Shown here: positions 8,096 to 17,019 of the stretch, one piece after another
Position numbering within the stretch: position 1 is the stretch's first letter
Layout of the letters: each line of letters opens with the position of its first letter
Notes under the pieces: model-generated
What the model saw: only the letters and a program-made list of their open reading frames with translations
Database searches by the model: none
What the model was told of the DNA's origin: nothing
NCBI RefSeq assembly: GCF_009856605.1
Contig: NZ_CP047242.1
Coordinates: forward strand, 3,230,001 to 3,294,000
Source of the DNA: Trichormus variabilis 0441
GTDB lineage: Bacteria > Cyanobacteriota > Cyanobacteriia > Cyanobacteriales > Nostocaceae
DNA: 64,000 nt
Direction of reading: 5' to 3'
Made by a program: the position numbers and the translations under genes

Positions 8096-9178
8096 CTAAC
8101 TAGCGATCGCTGGAGCAGCCAAAGCAATTGGTTGAACTTCACCAGACGCTAAATCTAGCGGGAAGTTGTGAGCATTTCGCTCGTGCATCACTTCAATCCC
8201 TAAGTTGGCTCTGTTAAGCAGGTCTGCCCAAGTGTCAATTGTCCGTCCTTGGTGATCCAAAATTGAGTTATTGAAGTTAAACCCATTCAAGTTAAAGGAC
8301 ATGGTGCTGATACCCAAAGCCGCAAACCAGATACCAATTACCGGCCAAGCTGCTAGGAAGAAATGCAAAGAACGGGAGTTGTTAAAGCTGGCATATTGGA
8401 AGATTAACCGCCCAAAGTAACCATGTGCAGCTACGATATTGTAGGTTTCCTCTTCTTGACCAAACTTATAGCCAGTATTGGCTGATTCTACTTCTGAGGT
8501 TTCCCGCACTAGTGTAGATGTCACCAAGGAACCGTGCATTGCCGAGAATAATGCCCCACCAAAGACTCCAGCTACACCAATCATGTGAAATGGGTGCATG
8601 AGAATATTATGTTCCGGTGAAAACACAATCATAAAGTTGAATGTGCCAGAAATACCCAGCATCATCCCATCGGAAAAACTGCCTTGCCCAATGGGATAAA
8701 TCAACAGCACGGCTGTTGCGGCCGCAACGGGAGCAGAAAAAGCTACAGGAATCCACGGACGCATCCCTAAGCGATAACTCAGTTCCCATTGCCGACCCAT
8801 ATAAGCATAGATGGCAATCAGGAAATGCAGGACAATCATTTGGTAAGGGCCGCCATTGTACAGCCATTCGTCTAAAGAAGCCGCTTCCCATATAGGGTAT
8901 AAGTGCAGGCCAATAGCGGCTGAAGTTGGTACTACAGTAGCAGTAATAATGTTATTACCGTAGAGCAGAGAACCTGATACTGGTTCACGAATGCCATCCA
9001 CGTCAACTGGTGGCGCGGCAATAAACGCAAGGATAAAGACAATCGCCGCAGTTAAGGCTGTGGGAATTAACAGTACTCCAAACCAACCAACATACATTCG
9101 ATTTTCCGTACTGGTAATCCAGTTACCGAATCTATGCCATAAATTAGCGCTACTACGCTGTTCTAAAAGTGTTGTCAT
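8096..9178 (-). CDS. psbA: photosystem II D1' protein (atypical, low-oxygen type PsbA)
   Basis: A 360-residue D1 reaction-centre protein. I start it at the ATG at 9178, which restores standard D1 numbering; an upstream in-frame start at 9223 would add 15 residues not found in D1. It carries all three residue changes that define D1' relative to the standard protein: Ala80 (Gly), Leu158 (Phe) and Ala286 (Thr). It also has Gln130, Ala87 and Leu93. Ligands of the manganese cluster (Asp170, Glu189, His332, Glu333, Asp342, C-terminal Ala344) and Tyr161/His190 are retained, so it should support water oxidation. Homologous genes in Synechocystis, Anabaena and Thermosynechococcus are induced in microaerobic conditions (established knowledge). 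C-terminal processing would follow Ala344. Acts in the thylakoid membrane. Confidence 0.95.
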   Translation of the reverse strand: MTTLLEQRSSANLWHRFGNWITSTENRMYVGWFGVLLIPTALTAAIVFILAFIAAPPVDVDGIREPVSGSLLYGNNIITATVVPTSAAIGLHLYPIWEAASLDEWLYNGGPYQMIVLHFLIAIYAYMGRQWELSYRLGMRPWIPVAFSAPVAAATAVLLIYPIGQGSFSDGMMLGISGTFNFMIVFSPEHNILMHPFHMIGVAGVFGGALFSAMHGSLVTSTLVRETSEVESANTGYKFGQEEETYNIVAAHGYFGRLIFQYASFNNSRSLHFFLAAWPVIGIWFAALGISTMSFNLNGFNFNNSILDHQGRTIDTWADLLNRANLGIEVMHERNAHNFPLDLASGEVQPIALAAPAIAS

Positions 9179-9218
9179 TTGTGGTGATGATTGCGAATGT
9201 AAGAGTGAAATATCAACT

Positions 9219-9237
9219 GACAAGGGTGTAACTTGTC
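9219..9237. promoter_or_regulatory. small inverted repeat in the D1' leader
   Basis: GACAAG (9219-9224) and CTTGTC (9232-9237) form a six-base inverted repeat in the presumed 5' untranslated region of the D1' gene. It could be a hairpin or an operator; weak evidence. Confidence 0.3.
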
Positions 9238-9247
9238 GTACAATTAT

Positions 9248-9277
9248 TATATAACTTTATAGTAATATAGTTGTCAA
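9248..9277 (-). promoter_or_regulatory. candidate promoter of the D1' psbA gene
   Basis: On the minus strand a perfect TTGACA (9277-9272) is followed after 18 bases by TATATA (9253-9248), overlapping a TATAAT (9251-9246). It lies about 70 bases upstream of the chosen psbA start in an AT-rich spacer. Predicted by eye. Confidence 0.5.
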
Positions 9278-9376
9278 GCAGAGTAAGTAAAATTTTTCGG
9301 CTGAGTACATAAATGTTATCCGCATGACAATTGACACCGAGATGTTAAAATTACTCTAAAGTTATTTAGTTAATGA

Positions 9377-10504
9377 ATGAATAGTTCTGTAAAAACCCGT
9401 ATCCTCCAGCCTTTACGGATTGGTAAACACATTGCCCGCCATCCCATCATTCAAGGGGCAATGGCCGTGCGGGTATCGGGAGCAAAATTAGCGGGAGCCG
9501 TTGCCAATGCTGGGGGTGTGGGCGTGATTGCTTCTTTGGGACTGGGTTTAGATTCGCCCTATTTTGACAAACGCAAAAAACGCAGCTTTTTTACAGCCAA
9601 TCGCCTAGCTTTAATAGATGAACTAGCAAAAGCCCGTAGTATCAGCCCCGATGGGGTGATTGGGGTAAATATTCTAGTTGCTACCAAAGATTATTCTGTA
9701 TTAGCCCAAACAGCTGCTGCCCAAGGAGCAGATATCATCATTACTGGTGCAGGATTACCCCTAGCTTTACCAGAGTACACCGCAGCATATCCCGATGTGG
9801 CACTAGTGCCGAGTGTGGCGAATTTGGAAGCAGCGCAGTTGATTTGTGAAACTTGGCAAAGTCGGTATCATCGTCTACCGGATGCGTTGATTGTGGAGAA
9901 TTGCCAGCAGGTAGGGGGACATTTTACCCAGTGTGAGCAAGTGAATATTCCGGGATTTTCTCTTGAATTGGTGATTCGGCAACTGCGGGATTATTGCCAA
10001 AATCATTTAGGTGCAAGGATACCATTGATTGTGAGTGGAGGAATTAGCGATCGCACCGATATTGATCGGATGATAGCAATAGGCGCTGATGGTGTGCAAA
10101 TTGGTACGCGCTTCGTGACCACAGTAGAATGTGATGCCGACCAACGTTATAAAGATTATCATCTACAAGCCCAGCCAGAAGATATTGTGACTGTACCAAG
10201 TCCAGTGGGCAAACCCAGTCGTGCTTTACATAATTTGTTTACAGAACAGGTAATGAGTAATTCATCAAACTTAGAAAAGCGATGTATTGCTAACTGTTTA
10301 GAAACGTGCTTATGTCGAGATCATGGAAAAACTTATTGCCTTTTGCAAGCACTTGCTCAAGCAGCCCGTGGCGATGTGGAAAATGGTTTAATTTTTTCGG
10401 GCGCAAATGCTGGTTATACCCAAGACATCATATCTGTCCCAGAACTGATGACAGAACTCACTCAAGCTCATACCATTGAAGTTTCATCTAGTGACAAATA
10501 CTAG
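9377..10504 (+). CDS. nitronate monooxygenase / NAD(P)H-dependent flavin oxidoreductase family
   Basis: A 375-residue TIM-barrel FMN protein of the 2-nitropropane dioxygenase (NMO) family, which also includes FabK-like enoyl reductases. Seen: the N-terminal PIIQGAMAVRVSGAKLAGAVANAGG segment split by its usual Gly-rich turn, the central VENCQQVGGH segment, VSGGISDRTDIDRMIAIGADGVQIGTRF for phosphate binding of FMN, and a C-terminal Cys-rich patch (CIANCLETCLC) found in one branch of the family. This branch is annotated widely as nitronate monooxygenase but its physiological substrate is unsettled. It is monocistronic by position, between the D1' gene (divergent) and a pentapeptide protein. Confidence 0.82.
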   Translation: MNSSVKTRILQPLRIGKHIARHPIIQGAMAVRVSGAKLAGAVANAGGVGVIASLGLGLDSPYFDKRKKRSFFTANRLALIDELAKARSISPDGVIGVNILVATKDYSVLAQTAAAQGADIIITGAGLPLALPEYTAAYPDVALVPSVANLEAAQLICETWQSRYHRLPDALIVENCQQVGGHFTQCEQVNIPGFSLELVIRQLRDYCQNHLGARIPLIVSGGISDRTDIDRMIAIGADGVQIGTRFVTTVECDADQRYKDYHLQAQPEDIVTVPSPVGKPSRALHNLFTEQVMSNSSNLEKRCIANCLETCLCRDHGKTYCLLQALAQAARGDVENGLIFSGANAGYTQDIISVPELMTELTQAHTIEVSSSDKY

Positions 10505-10602
10505 ACAGGAGCATCTGCACCAGCCAAGAATCAGAAGAAAAGAAATTTAAAGAGTTGGTATCATACCCTTTAAATTTATTAATTATTGAATTTGAATTAT
10601 TT

Positions 10603-11316
10603 ATGAATGTGGGTGAAATTCTGAGACATTATGCTGCTGGCAAACGCAACTTTCAGCATATCAATCTGCAAGAAGTAGAATTAACAAATGCAAGCCTTAC
10701 AGGTGCAGATTTGAGCTACGCCGATTTACGTCAGACGCGACTTGGTAAGAGCAACTTCAGCCACACCTGTTTACGAGAAGCAGACTTGAGCGAAGCCATT
10801 CTCTGGGGAATAGATTTGAGTGAAGCCGATTTGTATCGCGCCATCCTCCGCGAAGCAGATTTAACAGGTGCAAAGTTAGTCAAGACTCGTTTGGAAGAAG
10901 CCAACTTAATCAAGGCTAGTTTGTGCGGAGCTAATTTGAATAGTGCTAATCTTTGTCGTTGCTTACTCTTTCAAGCAGATTTACGTCCCAGTTCCAACCA
11001 GCGTACAGATTTGGGCTATGTTCAGTTAACTGGGGCAGATTTAAGCTACGCTGACCTGAGAGCGGCTTCTCTCCATCACGCCAATTTAGATGGTGCAAAG
11101 CTGTGTCGAGCGAATTTTGGTCGGACAATTCAGTGGGGAAATCTGGCGGCGGATTTAAGCGGGGCTAGCTTGCAAGGTGCAGACTTGAGTTACGCAAATT
11201 TGGAAAGTGCCATTTTGCGAAAAGCAAATCTGCAAGGTGCAGACTTAACAGGAGCAATTCTCAAAGATGCTGAACTACAGGGAGCTATTATGCCTGATGG
11301 TTCAATTCATGATTGA
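10603..11316 (+). CDS. pentapeptide-repeat protein
   Basis: A 237-residue protein made almost wholly of A(D/N)LXX repeats that fold as a right-handed quadrilateral beta helix. The family start MNVGEILRHYAAGKRNF is at 10603; frames extend upstream to 10555 but without similarity. About 30 five-residue units are seen (for example TGADLSYADLR, EADLSEAILWG), with one short break near residue 125-140. Probably cytosolic, since there is no signal peptide. Function unknown; some family members mimic DNA or act as adaptors. Confidence 0.88.
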   Translation: MNVGEILRHYAAGKRNFQHINLQEVELTNASLTGADLSYADLRQTRLGKSNFSHTCLREADLSEAILWGIDLSEADLYRAILREADLTGAKLVKTRLEEANLIKASLCGANLNSANLCRCLLFQADLRPSSNQRTDLGYVQLTGADLSYADLRAASLHHANLDGAKLCRANFGRTIQWGNLAADLSGASLQGADLSYANLESAILRKANLQGADLTGAILKDAELQGAIMPDGSIHD

Positions 11317-11352
11317 GATTTTACTGGATTCCTGGGAAATGGTGGTTTTATG

Positions 11353-11420
11353 AACGCAGAGGGACGCGGTAGACGCTTTTGCGGCTTGCCGCAGGCTGGT
11401 TAGCGCGGAGGTACGCAGGT
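11353..11420. repeat. dispersed GC-rich Nostocales repeat
   Basis: A GC-rich segment with GCAGAGGGACGCGG and GCGGAGGTACGCAGG motifs and an internal hairpin GCGGC-TT-GCCGC (11381-11392), followed by a T run. It sits between convergent genes and may also serve as a terminator. Similar elements are scattered in Nostocales genomes. Confidence 0.55.
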
Positions 11421-11449
11421 TTTTTTACGAATAACTCGCTATTTTGCTG

Positions 11450-12478
11450 TTAGCGAAAAACTTCTGCTTCCTCAAGAGCATTTACTTGGTCAAGAATTCC
11501 CCAAACTTCTTGTAACATTGGTTCTAAGCCGGTGCGAGTTACCGCAGAAATTAGGAAAACTGGGGCGTGAGAAAGATGATTTAATTGGGTGGCTAGTGCA
11601 TCTAAGTCTACAGTTTCCCTATCAACTGCATCAATTTTATTCAAGGCTACAATCTGCATTCGCTCACTTAAACCCCGTCCGTAAGCTTGCAATTCCTGCT
11701 CAATTGTGTTGTAGTCTCTGATAACATCATCGCTGGTAGCATCAATTAAGTGCAGGAGTACCCGCGTTCTTTCAATGTGACGTAAAAAGTCATGCCCTAA
11801 TCCTGCACCATCGGCTGCACCTTCAATTAAGCCAGGGATATCGGCAAATACTGTTCCATCTCCTGTGGGTTTGCGTACTACACCCAAGTTGGGGATGAGG
11901 GTTGTAAAGGGATAGTCAGCAATTTTCGGACGCGCCGCCGATAAAGATGATATCAATGTTGATTTACCTGCGTTGGGTAAACCGATAATTCCTACTTCCG
12001 CCAATAATTTCAATTCTAAACGGAGTAGTTTTCTTTCCCCTGGTAATCCTGGAAGAGAGTATTCTGGGGCGCGGTTACGGTTACTCAAGAAGTATTGATT
12101 TCCTAAACCACCTTTACCACCTGCTGCAATAAGTAGTTGTTGGTTAGGTTGAGTTAAATCACCAAGTAAATCACCTGTTTCCGCATCATAAATAGTGGTT
12201 CCACAGGGAACTTGAACAATTAAATCTTTTCCCGAAGCGCCGGTACAGTTATTGGGGCCGCCACGACCTCCATCGTCTGCTTTAAATATATGCTTATATC
12301 GGAAGTCTAACAGGGTTTGCAGATTTTCTACTGCCACGAAAACGACTGAACCACCACGTCCGCCATTTCCACCAGAAGGCCCACCAGCAGGTACATATTT
12401 TTCACGCCGGAAAGCGACGATACCATCGCCACCTTTACCAGCTTCTACTTCGATTTGTGCTTGGTCGATAAATTGCAT
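11450..12478 (-). CDS. obgE: GTPase ObgE/CgtA
   Basis: A 342-residue Obg GTPase. The glycine-rich OBG domain (residues about 1-158) with repeated GGxGGxGG segments precedes a G domain with P-loop [10 protein letters not shown]3 DIPGL, and G4 NKID; the C-terminal part ends soon after the G domain, so the variable OCT domain is lacking, as in other cyanobacteria. Obg binds the large ribosomal subunit late in assembly and links ribosome maturation with ppGpp and stress. The start is the ATG at 12478. It is apparently monocistronic. Confidence 0.97.
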   Translation of the reverse strand: MQFIDQAQIEVEAGKGGDGIVAFRREKYVPAGGPSGGNGGRGGSVVFVAVENLQTLLDFRYKHIFKADDGGRGGPNNCTGASGKDLIVQVPCGTTIYDAETGDLLGDLTQPNQQLLIAAGGKGGLGNQYFLSNRNRAPEYSLPGLPGERKLLRLELKLLAEVGIIGLPNAGKSTLISSLSAARPKIADYPFTTLIPNLGVVRKPTGDGTVFADIPGLIEGAADGAGLGHDFLRHIERTRVLLHLIDATSDDVIRDYNTIEQELQAYGRGLSERMQIVALNKIDAVDRETVDLDALATQLNHLSHAPVFLISAVTRTGLEPMLQEVWGILDQVNALEEAEVFR

Positions 12479-12668
12479 AATTTAGTCAATTGTCAGTAGT
12501 CAGTTGTCAGTCGTCAATGCTTATTGGTTAGTCGTTCGTTGGAATGCTTTCCATTGATCATGATGTCTTCTTCACAACGTAACGCATCAGCAAAAGTTTA
12601 TGTTTTTTTAGTTGATCTACTTAACAGGTTACGCCGAAGTAGTCACTCTTTGCCAGAGACAACTGTAC

Positions 12669-12688
12669 AGACGCGATGAATCGCGTCT
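12669..12688. repeat. AGACGCGA-N4-TCGCGTCT palindrome
   Basis: Perfect eight-base arms around TGAA. The same palindrome recurs at 20212-20231, 28899-28918, 31745-31764 and 36622-36641 (the last two with one mismatch); see findings. The spacer 12479-12695 also holds TCAGTTGTCAG-type short repeats at 12485-12520 and no gene. Confidence 0.8.
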
Positions 12689-12695
12689 CTAACAA

Positions 12696-13370
12696 CTAAA
12701 TATAAGGCGAAACGTCCTCTTTACATTCATCTGCCAAATAGGAGAGGGCGCGGAAACGTAACCCTACTAGTTGTTCATACAAGGGGTTGATTTTACATAA
12801 GGGGGGAATATGAACAATTTTGCGTCCGAATAGGGTTACATCCCGTTCAAAGGGACATTGGGAGGGAATCATTTTACATAAAAAACGGGCGACTCTGGGG
12901 TCTTGAATGTCTAACCCATCTAGCCAGTCGCGGAGGGGGTCAAGTACTTCTAAAGGGGGGGCGTGAGGTGCGATTAGTGCAGGGGAATGTGTTGGTTCTT
13001 TGACTATTAAAGTTTGGCGTAAGGCTTCCAGGATGTCTTCTGGTTCTCCTAAGGCTTGACATAATTTGTGCAGGACTTGATCTTCGCTGGGAGAATAGGT
13101 ACCATCTGCGATCGCTACCATAACAGCTGTACGCAAAAAGTTTTCTGCTACTGGAGTATTCTTACCCAAAACCTCTGCTAATTCTTCTGGTGTGATTACT
13201 TCCAGTGAATCCCACTCGATACTAGGGGCTAATTCATCTTGCGTAATGCTGGCAATTGATGCTTTTTCTTGCTCATCAAAGTTACCATCAGCCCAAGCTA
13301 TTGTCAGCAATCCACGCAACCAAGCGGCTATCTGTTCGCTACTGTAGGGAGATTGAACTACACTTGTCAT
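12696..13370 (-). CDS. TerB-like / Mo-dependent nitrogenase C-terminal domain fusion protein
   Basis: A protein of about 224 residues (start ATG 13370; TTG at 13388 is an alternative). Residues about 10-125 are a helical TerB-like domain with the acidic metal-site-like motifs IAWADGNFDEQE and VAIADGTYSPSE, resembling the tellurite-resistance/DjlA helical family. Residues about 140-224 match the Mo-nitro_C family (named for a domain at the end of some nitrogenase-linked proteins): ARFLCKMIPSQCPFERD, then HIPPLCKINPLYEQL. Stand-alone versions occur in cyanobacteria, including some that do not fix nitrogen, so a nitrogenase role is not established. Neighbours (obgE, Uma2) give no clue. Confidence 0.8.
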   Translation of the reverse strand: MTSVVQSPYSSEQIAAWLRGLLTIAWADGNFDEQEKASIASITQDELAPSIEWDSLEVITPEELAEVLGKNTPVAENFLRTAVMVAIADGTYSPSEDQVLHKLCQALGEPEDILEALRQTLIVKEPTHSPALIAPHAPPLEVLDPLRDWLDGLDIQDPRVARFLCKMIPSQCPFERDVTLFGRKIVHIPPLCKINPLYEQLVGLRFRALSYLADECKEDVSPYI

Positions 13371-13470
13371 AAACTCACGCTTCACCAATTCAATACTAAG
13401 TTAGCTTTCATGAGGCTAAACTGTTACAGGGCTAACTTCCCAAGTCTTAAGCTTTGTTTTGCGATCGCTT

Positions 13471-14055
13471 TTAATTGGCAGCTTGAGCTACTTCAAATGT
13501 AACATCTTCATAGACCTTGGCGATCGCACAGCGCAAATCTACACTAGCTATATGTATTTCTTCTCCTTGTCCGTAGGGATAAAGTACCCATTGTCCTTCG
13601 GAATTGCGGCGAAAACACTCTACACTTTGGCGATTTTGACTCACGAGTACATACTCTTGTAATGATTTGATTTGGCGGTAGTGAGCAAATTTCTCTCCTC
13701 TGTCAAAGGCTTCGGTGTTGGGAGATAAGACTTCGATAATTAAGCCAGGATAACGGAGAAAGTTATTAAATGTTCTATCTCGCTGGTCACAAGTAACGGT
13801 AACATCGGGATAGTAGTAAATATCCAATAACTCGATATGGACTTTGGTGGCTGAGATGTAAGTCTGACATCCGCTTCCACGCAAATGATTTTTCAGCATA
13901 GAAGCCATATTCAGAGAAATGACTACATGAGTATTACTCGCCCCCGCCATTGCATCAATCTCTTCCTGGCGATATGCAGGCCTGATGGAACTGCTGTCTT
14001 CGGCTTTGAGATATTCTTCAGAGGAAATATAGCTAGAACTGGGAGTTGCAATCAT
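13471..14055 (-). CDS. Uma2-family (DUF820) PD-(D/E)XK endonuclease-like protein
   Basis: A 194-residue Uma2 protein, a family greatly expanded in filamentous cyanobacteria. The restriction-endonuclease-like core is visible: YYPDVTVTC (Asp), GLIIEVLSP (Glu), and GEKFAHYRQ (Lys). The N-terminal YISSEEYLKAE and Gly-Ala-Ser-Asn-x-His segment are typical. Biological role is unknown; nuclease activity is inferred from the fold only. The short spacer to the TerB-like gene and the same strand would allow cotranscription, though nothing demands it. Confidence 0.88.
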   Translation of the reverse strand: MIATPSSSYISSEEYLKAEDSSSIRPAYRQEEIDAMAGASNTHVVISLNMASMLKNHLRGSGCQTYISATKVHIELLDIYYYPDVTVTCDQRDRTFNNFLRYPGLIIEVLSPNTEAFDRGEKFAHYRQIKSLQEYVLVSQNRQSVECFRRNSEGQWVLYPYGQGEEIHIASVDLRCAIAKVYEDVTFEVAQAAN

Positions 14056-14250
14056 TGGTTAGCACCTTGTGTAATATCTTGTATGTAGTTTATGAAAAAC
14101 TCATAATTGAGGACGCTGCTCATCGCCCCGCCCACGGTAACACAACTCTGCACAAAGCACTGATTTTAGTCAACTTTCTCAATATATATTTTTACGAATC
14201 TAGCTATTGCTAGATGCTGTCATTCTCTGGAAAGGCTTAATCTACAACTG

Positions 14251-15600
14251 TTGCACTGTAGAAATAGACCTGTGGATGAGATATTAGAGCGATCGCACGA
14301 ACTTAAACAAGCCTTAATGGATTTTGTTCTGGATGCGGAGGGTGACATAGCCCAAGCGTTAGAAACCTATGCAGCAGAAAGGTTACGCCGTGGTAGTGGG
14401 GATAATACACAGCAAGACTTAACCATTGACAGCTTTTTGATTGAGGGAAAAGTCGGTGATGAGTCGCCACTAAATTTATTCATCGCTAGTCAGGTAAACT
14501 TATCACAGAGCGATCGCCATCTTCTCAACAGTTGGCATCGTAGCTTTATGGGTTTATTTGCTATTAGTCAAATTTTACCTGATGGCTTGGAATTGCTCAA
14601 CTGGTTAACGAATAAATCTTATATCGTTAAGCCAAATAATTCCCAAACGTTACAAGCGATTGAACGATTAAAAATAGGCGAGATTTTACTAACTCGCATT
14701 TCTCCTGTTACCGATAATTATTGGACATTTTCTAGTCCATATACATTGTTAGGTAAATTGGGCAAACCAAAATTAGCTGTAGCTATTGGTAATTTTAAAG
14801 AAAACTATAAGAATCATCTTTACAGTGATGCGCCTGATGTCCTAGAAGCAGCCTGGAATTCTGTATATCAATATCATCAGGATTTTATTGACTTTTTTGG
14901 CAGTGATGAAATTACTTTACCTGGATATCAACTAAATAAAAAGATAGCTGAATTTCAAGAATTAATTACAGAGAAACGTTTGGCAGATTTAGGAATTGAC
15001 CAAACAAAATCTCTGAGTGAATTAGCAATAGAAGCTGGTGTTCAAGAAGAGGATATTCAAGCCGCTGTTAAAGAAACTGGTGCAGATGCCAAGCTAGTTT
15101 CCCAGATATTGAATAATAAAAGTGGTAATACCAAAATGGTGATGCCAAAAGTTGATTTACCTGCGGAACTGAAAAAAGCCGAACAGGTAACAGCTATTTC
15201 TCATCCCCGTTGGGGACAAATGTTTTTACCAACATATAATAAGTTTCAAAATTTGTTATCAACAGAAGATTGGCAAAGTGTTGATGGGGCGGAAAAATTA
15301 GTTCGTTATTATCTAGAAAATAAGAATATTAATGCGTTTATTTGGCATCGTTTAGCTGAACAGTACCCCAGTTCCTTGGAAAAAGTTTTACAAGTTGTTT
15401 TACAACGTCCAGGTCTCAAGATAAGTAATGATTTGGATGCTATTTTACAAGAGTTCAATAAACCACTTGAGCCAGATTTACCAGATATTGCTAGTGTGCC
15501 GATACACCTGCATGAATTATTTCAGGAAGCAGTTGCAGAAGTTCACAAATCTAAGCCCAAAGGCAAGATACCTAAAAAGGCAGAGAAAGGTTTCAAGTAA
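14251..15600 (+). CDS. conserved-looking protein of unknown function
   Basis: A soluble protein of about 449 residues that I do not recognise. It is acidic in the N-terminal third, predicted mostly helical, and ends with a strongly basic tail (SKPKGKIPKKAEKGFK), which might bind nucleic acid or another acidic partner. Residues about 250-290 (LSELAIEAGVQEEDIQAAVKETG) look like a small three-helix unit. No signal peptide or membrane segment. The start is uncertain: TTG 14251 or GTG 14272, neither with a clear ribosome-binding site. fbaB follows after 66 bases on the same strand and may share a transcript. Confidence 0.6.
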   Translation: MHCRNRPVDEILERSHELKQALMDFVLDAEGDIAQALETYAAERLRRGSGDNTQQDLTIDSFLIEGKVGDESPLNLFIASQVNLSQSDRHLLNSWHRSFMGLFAISQILPDGLELLNWLTNKSYIVKPNNSQTLQAIERLKIGEILLTRISPVTDNYWTFSSPYTLLGKLGKPKLAVAIGNFKENYKNHLYSDAPDVLEAAWNSVYQYHQDFIDFFGSDEITLPGYQLNKKIAEFQELITEKRLADLGIDQTKSLSELAIEAGVQEEDIQAAVKETGADAKLVSQILNNKSGNTKMVMPKVDLPAELKKAEQVTAISHPRWGQMFLPTYNKFQNLLSTEDWQSVDGAEKLVRYYLENKNINAFIWHRLAEQYPSSLEKVLQVVLQRPGLKISNDLDAILQEFNKPLEPDLPDIASVPIHLHELFQEAVAEVHKSKPKGKIPKKAEKGFK

Positions 15601-15666
15601 ACGTTTAAAACTAGTAAGATGCTATCTTGAAAGCAAAATCATTTTCTCAGATTTGAGGAAACCCTT

Positions 15667-16749
15667 ATGACTACCACACTCTTAGAATCTAATTCTATCG
15701 AGTCATTGCTAGGGCATGAAGCAGAAGACTTGCTGACTTACAAAGCTAAAGTCTCTCAAGACTTATTACATCTACCAGGGTCTGATTTTATTGATCGAGT
15801 TTGGTTAAATAGCGATCGCAATCCTCAAGTCCTGCGAAATCTCCAACAGCTCTATTCTACAGGTCGTTTGGCATATACTGGCTATCTTTCTATTCTGCCA
15901 GTAGACCAAGGTATTGAACACTCAGCCGGAGCATCTTTTGCACCCAATCCTATTTATTTCGACCCAGAAAATATCATCCGTTTAGCAATCGCTGGTGGTT
16001 GTAATGCTGTCGCTACAACTTTGGGCGTATTGGGTAGTGTTTCGCGTAAATATGCACACAAAATTCCTTTCATTGCTAAACTTAACCATAATGAATTGTT
16101 AACCTTTCCCAATCAATTTGACCAAGTATTGTTTGCTGATGTAGAACAGGCTTGGAATTTGGGGGCTGTGGCTGTTGGTGCGACAATTTATTTTGGTTCC
16201 GAACAGTCCACCAGACAAATTCAAGAAATCAGCCAGGCTTTTAAGCGCGCCCATGAACTAGGAATGGTCACAATTCTCTGGTGTTATTTGCGGAACAACG
16301 CTTTTAAACAAGACAAAGATTATCACGTTGCAGCTGACCTCACCGGACAAGCAAATCATCTAGGTGTGACAATTGAAGCCGACATTATTAAACAAAAGTT
16401 GCCCGAAAATAATAATGGCTATGGTGCAGTAGCCAAAGCCACAGGTCAGAGTTACGGCAAAACTAATGAAAAAATCTATACAGATTTAACCAGCGACCAC
16501 CCCATCGATTTAACGAGATACCAAGTACTCAATTGCTATTGTGGACGCGCAGGCTTGATTAACTCTGGGGGTGCATCCGGCAAAAACGACTTTGCCGAAG
16601 CAGTCCGCACCGCAGTTATTAATAAACGGGCTGGTGGTACAGGATTAATTTCTGGGAGAAAAGCTTTCCAGCGTCCTTTTGAGGAAGGGGTGAAACTCTT
16701 TCATGCTATTCAGGACGTTTATTTGTCGCCAGAGGTGACGATAGCTTGA
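15667..16749 (+). CDS. fbaB: class I fructose-bisphosphate aldolase, FbaB (DhnA) type
   Basis: A 360-residue aldolase closely resembling E. coli FbaB in the DhnA branch of class I (Schiff base) aldolases. Recognisable segments: [62 protein letters not shown] and [14 protein letters not shown]. It interconverts fructose 1,6-bisphosphate with dihydroxyacetone phosphate and glyceraldehyde 3-phosphate; in cyanobacteria the class II enzyme usually serves the Calvin cycle and the class I enzyme is accessory, often salt- or stress-induced. Start ATG 15667 has GAGGAAA about ten bases upstream. Confidence 0.93.
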   Translation: MTTTLLESNSIESLLGHEAEDLLTYKAKVSQDLLHLPGSDFIDRVWLNSDRNPQVLRNLQQLYSTGRLAYTGYLSILPVDQGIEHSAGASFAPNPIYFDPENIIRLAIAGGCNAVATTLGVLGSVSRKYAHKIPFIAKLNHNELLTFPNQFDQVLFADVEQAWNLGAVAVGATIYFGSEQSTRQIQEISQAFKRAHELGMVTILWCYLRNNAFKQDKDYHVAADLTGQANHLGVTIEADIIKQKLPENNNGYGAVAKATGQSYGKTNEKIYTDLTSDHPIDLTRYQVLNCYCGRAGLINSGGASGKNDFAEAVRTAVINKRAGGTGLISGRKAFQRPFEEGVKLFHAIQDVYLSPEVTIA

Positions 16750-16771
16750 GTCAGCGCTGATTAGTAGTAGG

Positions 16772-16898
16772 ACTTACGCACCGAGGTTGTCTGTTGAGAC
16801 TGGGTGTAGGGGTTTAGGGGTTTAGGGGTGTAGGGGTTTTAAATTGACAGCCCTACACTCTTGTCCAAACCCTTGATATTTCGTTTTCATGCGTAAGT
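16772..16898. mobile_element. MITE-like element with ACTTACGCA ends and internal G-rich repeats
   Basis: Bounded by ACTTACGCA (16772-16780) and its complement TGCGTAAGT (16890-16898). Inside are several GGGGTTTA/GGGGTGTA heptamers (about 16801-16840). A second, one-ended copy with the same first 35 bases in similar form starts at 28991, downstream of mntB/near the end of mntA. No protein is encoded. Confidence 0.6.
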
Positions 16899-16932
16899 TC
16901 TAAGTCAGGGCTGTCCATAGTCTATAGTCAAG

Positions 16933-16967
16933 AGTCCAGAGTCAAAGGCTAGCTTGGACTCTGGACT
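16933..16967. terminator. hairpin between fbaB and the TPR gene
   Basis: AGTCCAGAGTC (16933-16943) and GACTCTGGACT (16957-16967) form a perfect 11-base inverted repeat around 13 bases, in a spacer between convergent genes. It may act as a bidirectional terminator or be another dispersed repeat (the GGACTTTGGACTTTTGAC that follows is repeat-like). Confidence 0.5.
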
Positions 16968-17019
16968 TTGGACTTTTGACAACCTGAGTGCGAAATATAA
17001 AATTTAAATGCGTAACAGC

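Noticed and set aside
8607..8895. Open frames on both strands inside the D1' gene
   Set aside because: Shadow frames of a highly conserved gene; no family resemblance.
9179..9223. N-terminal extension of the D1' protein by 15 residues
   Set aside because: D1 proteins start at the second Met; numbering of conserved residues fits only that start.
16801..16840. G-rich tandem heptamers considered as CRISPR or telomere-like
   Set aside because: They match the STRR type found at several other places in this window and lack unique spacers.
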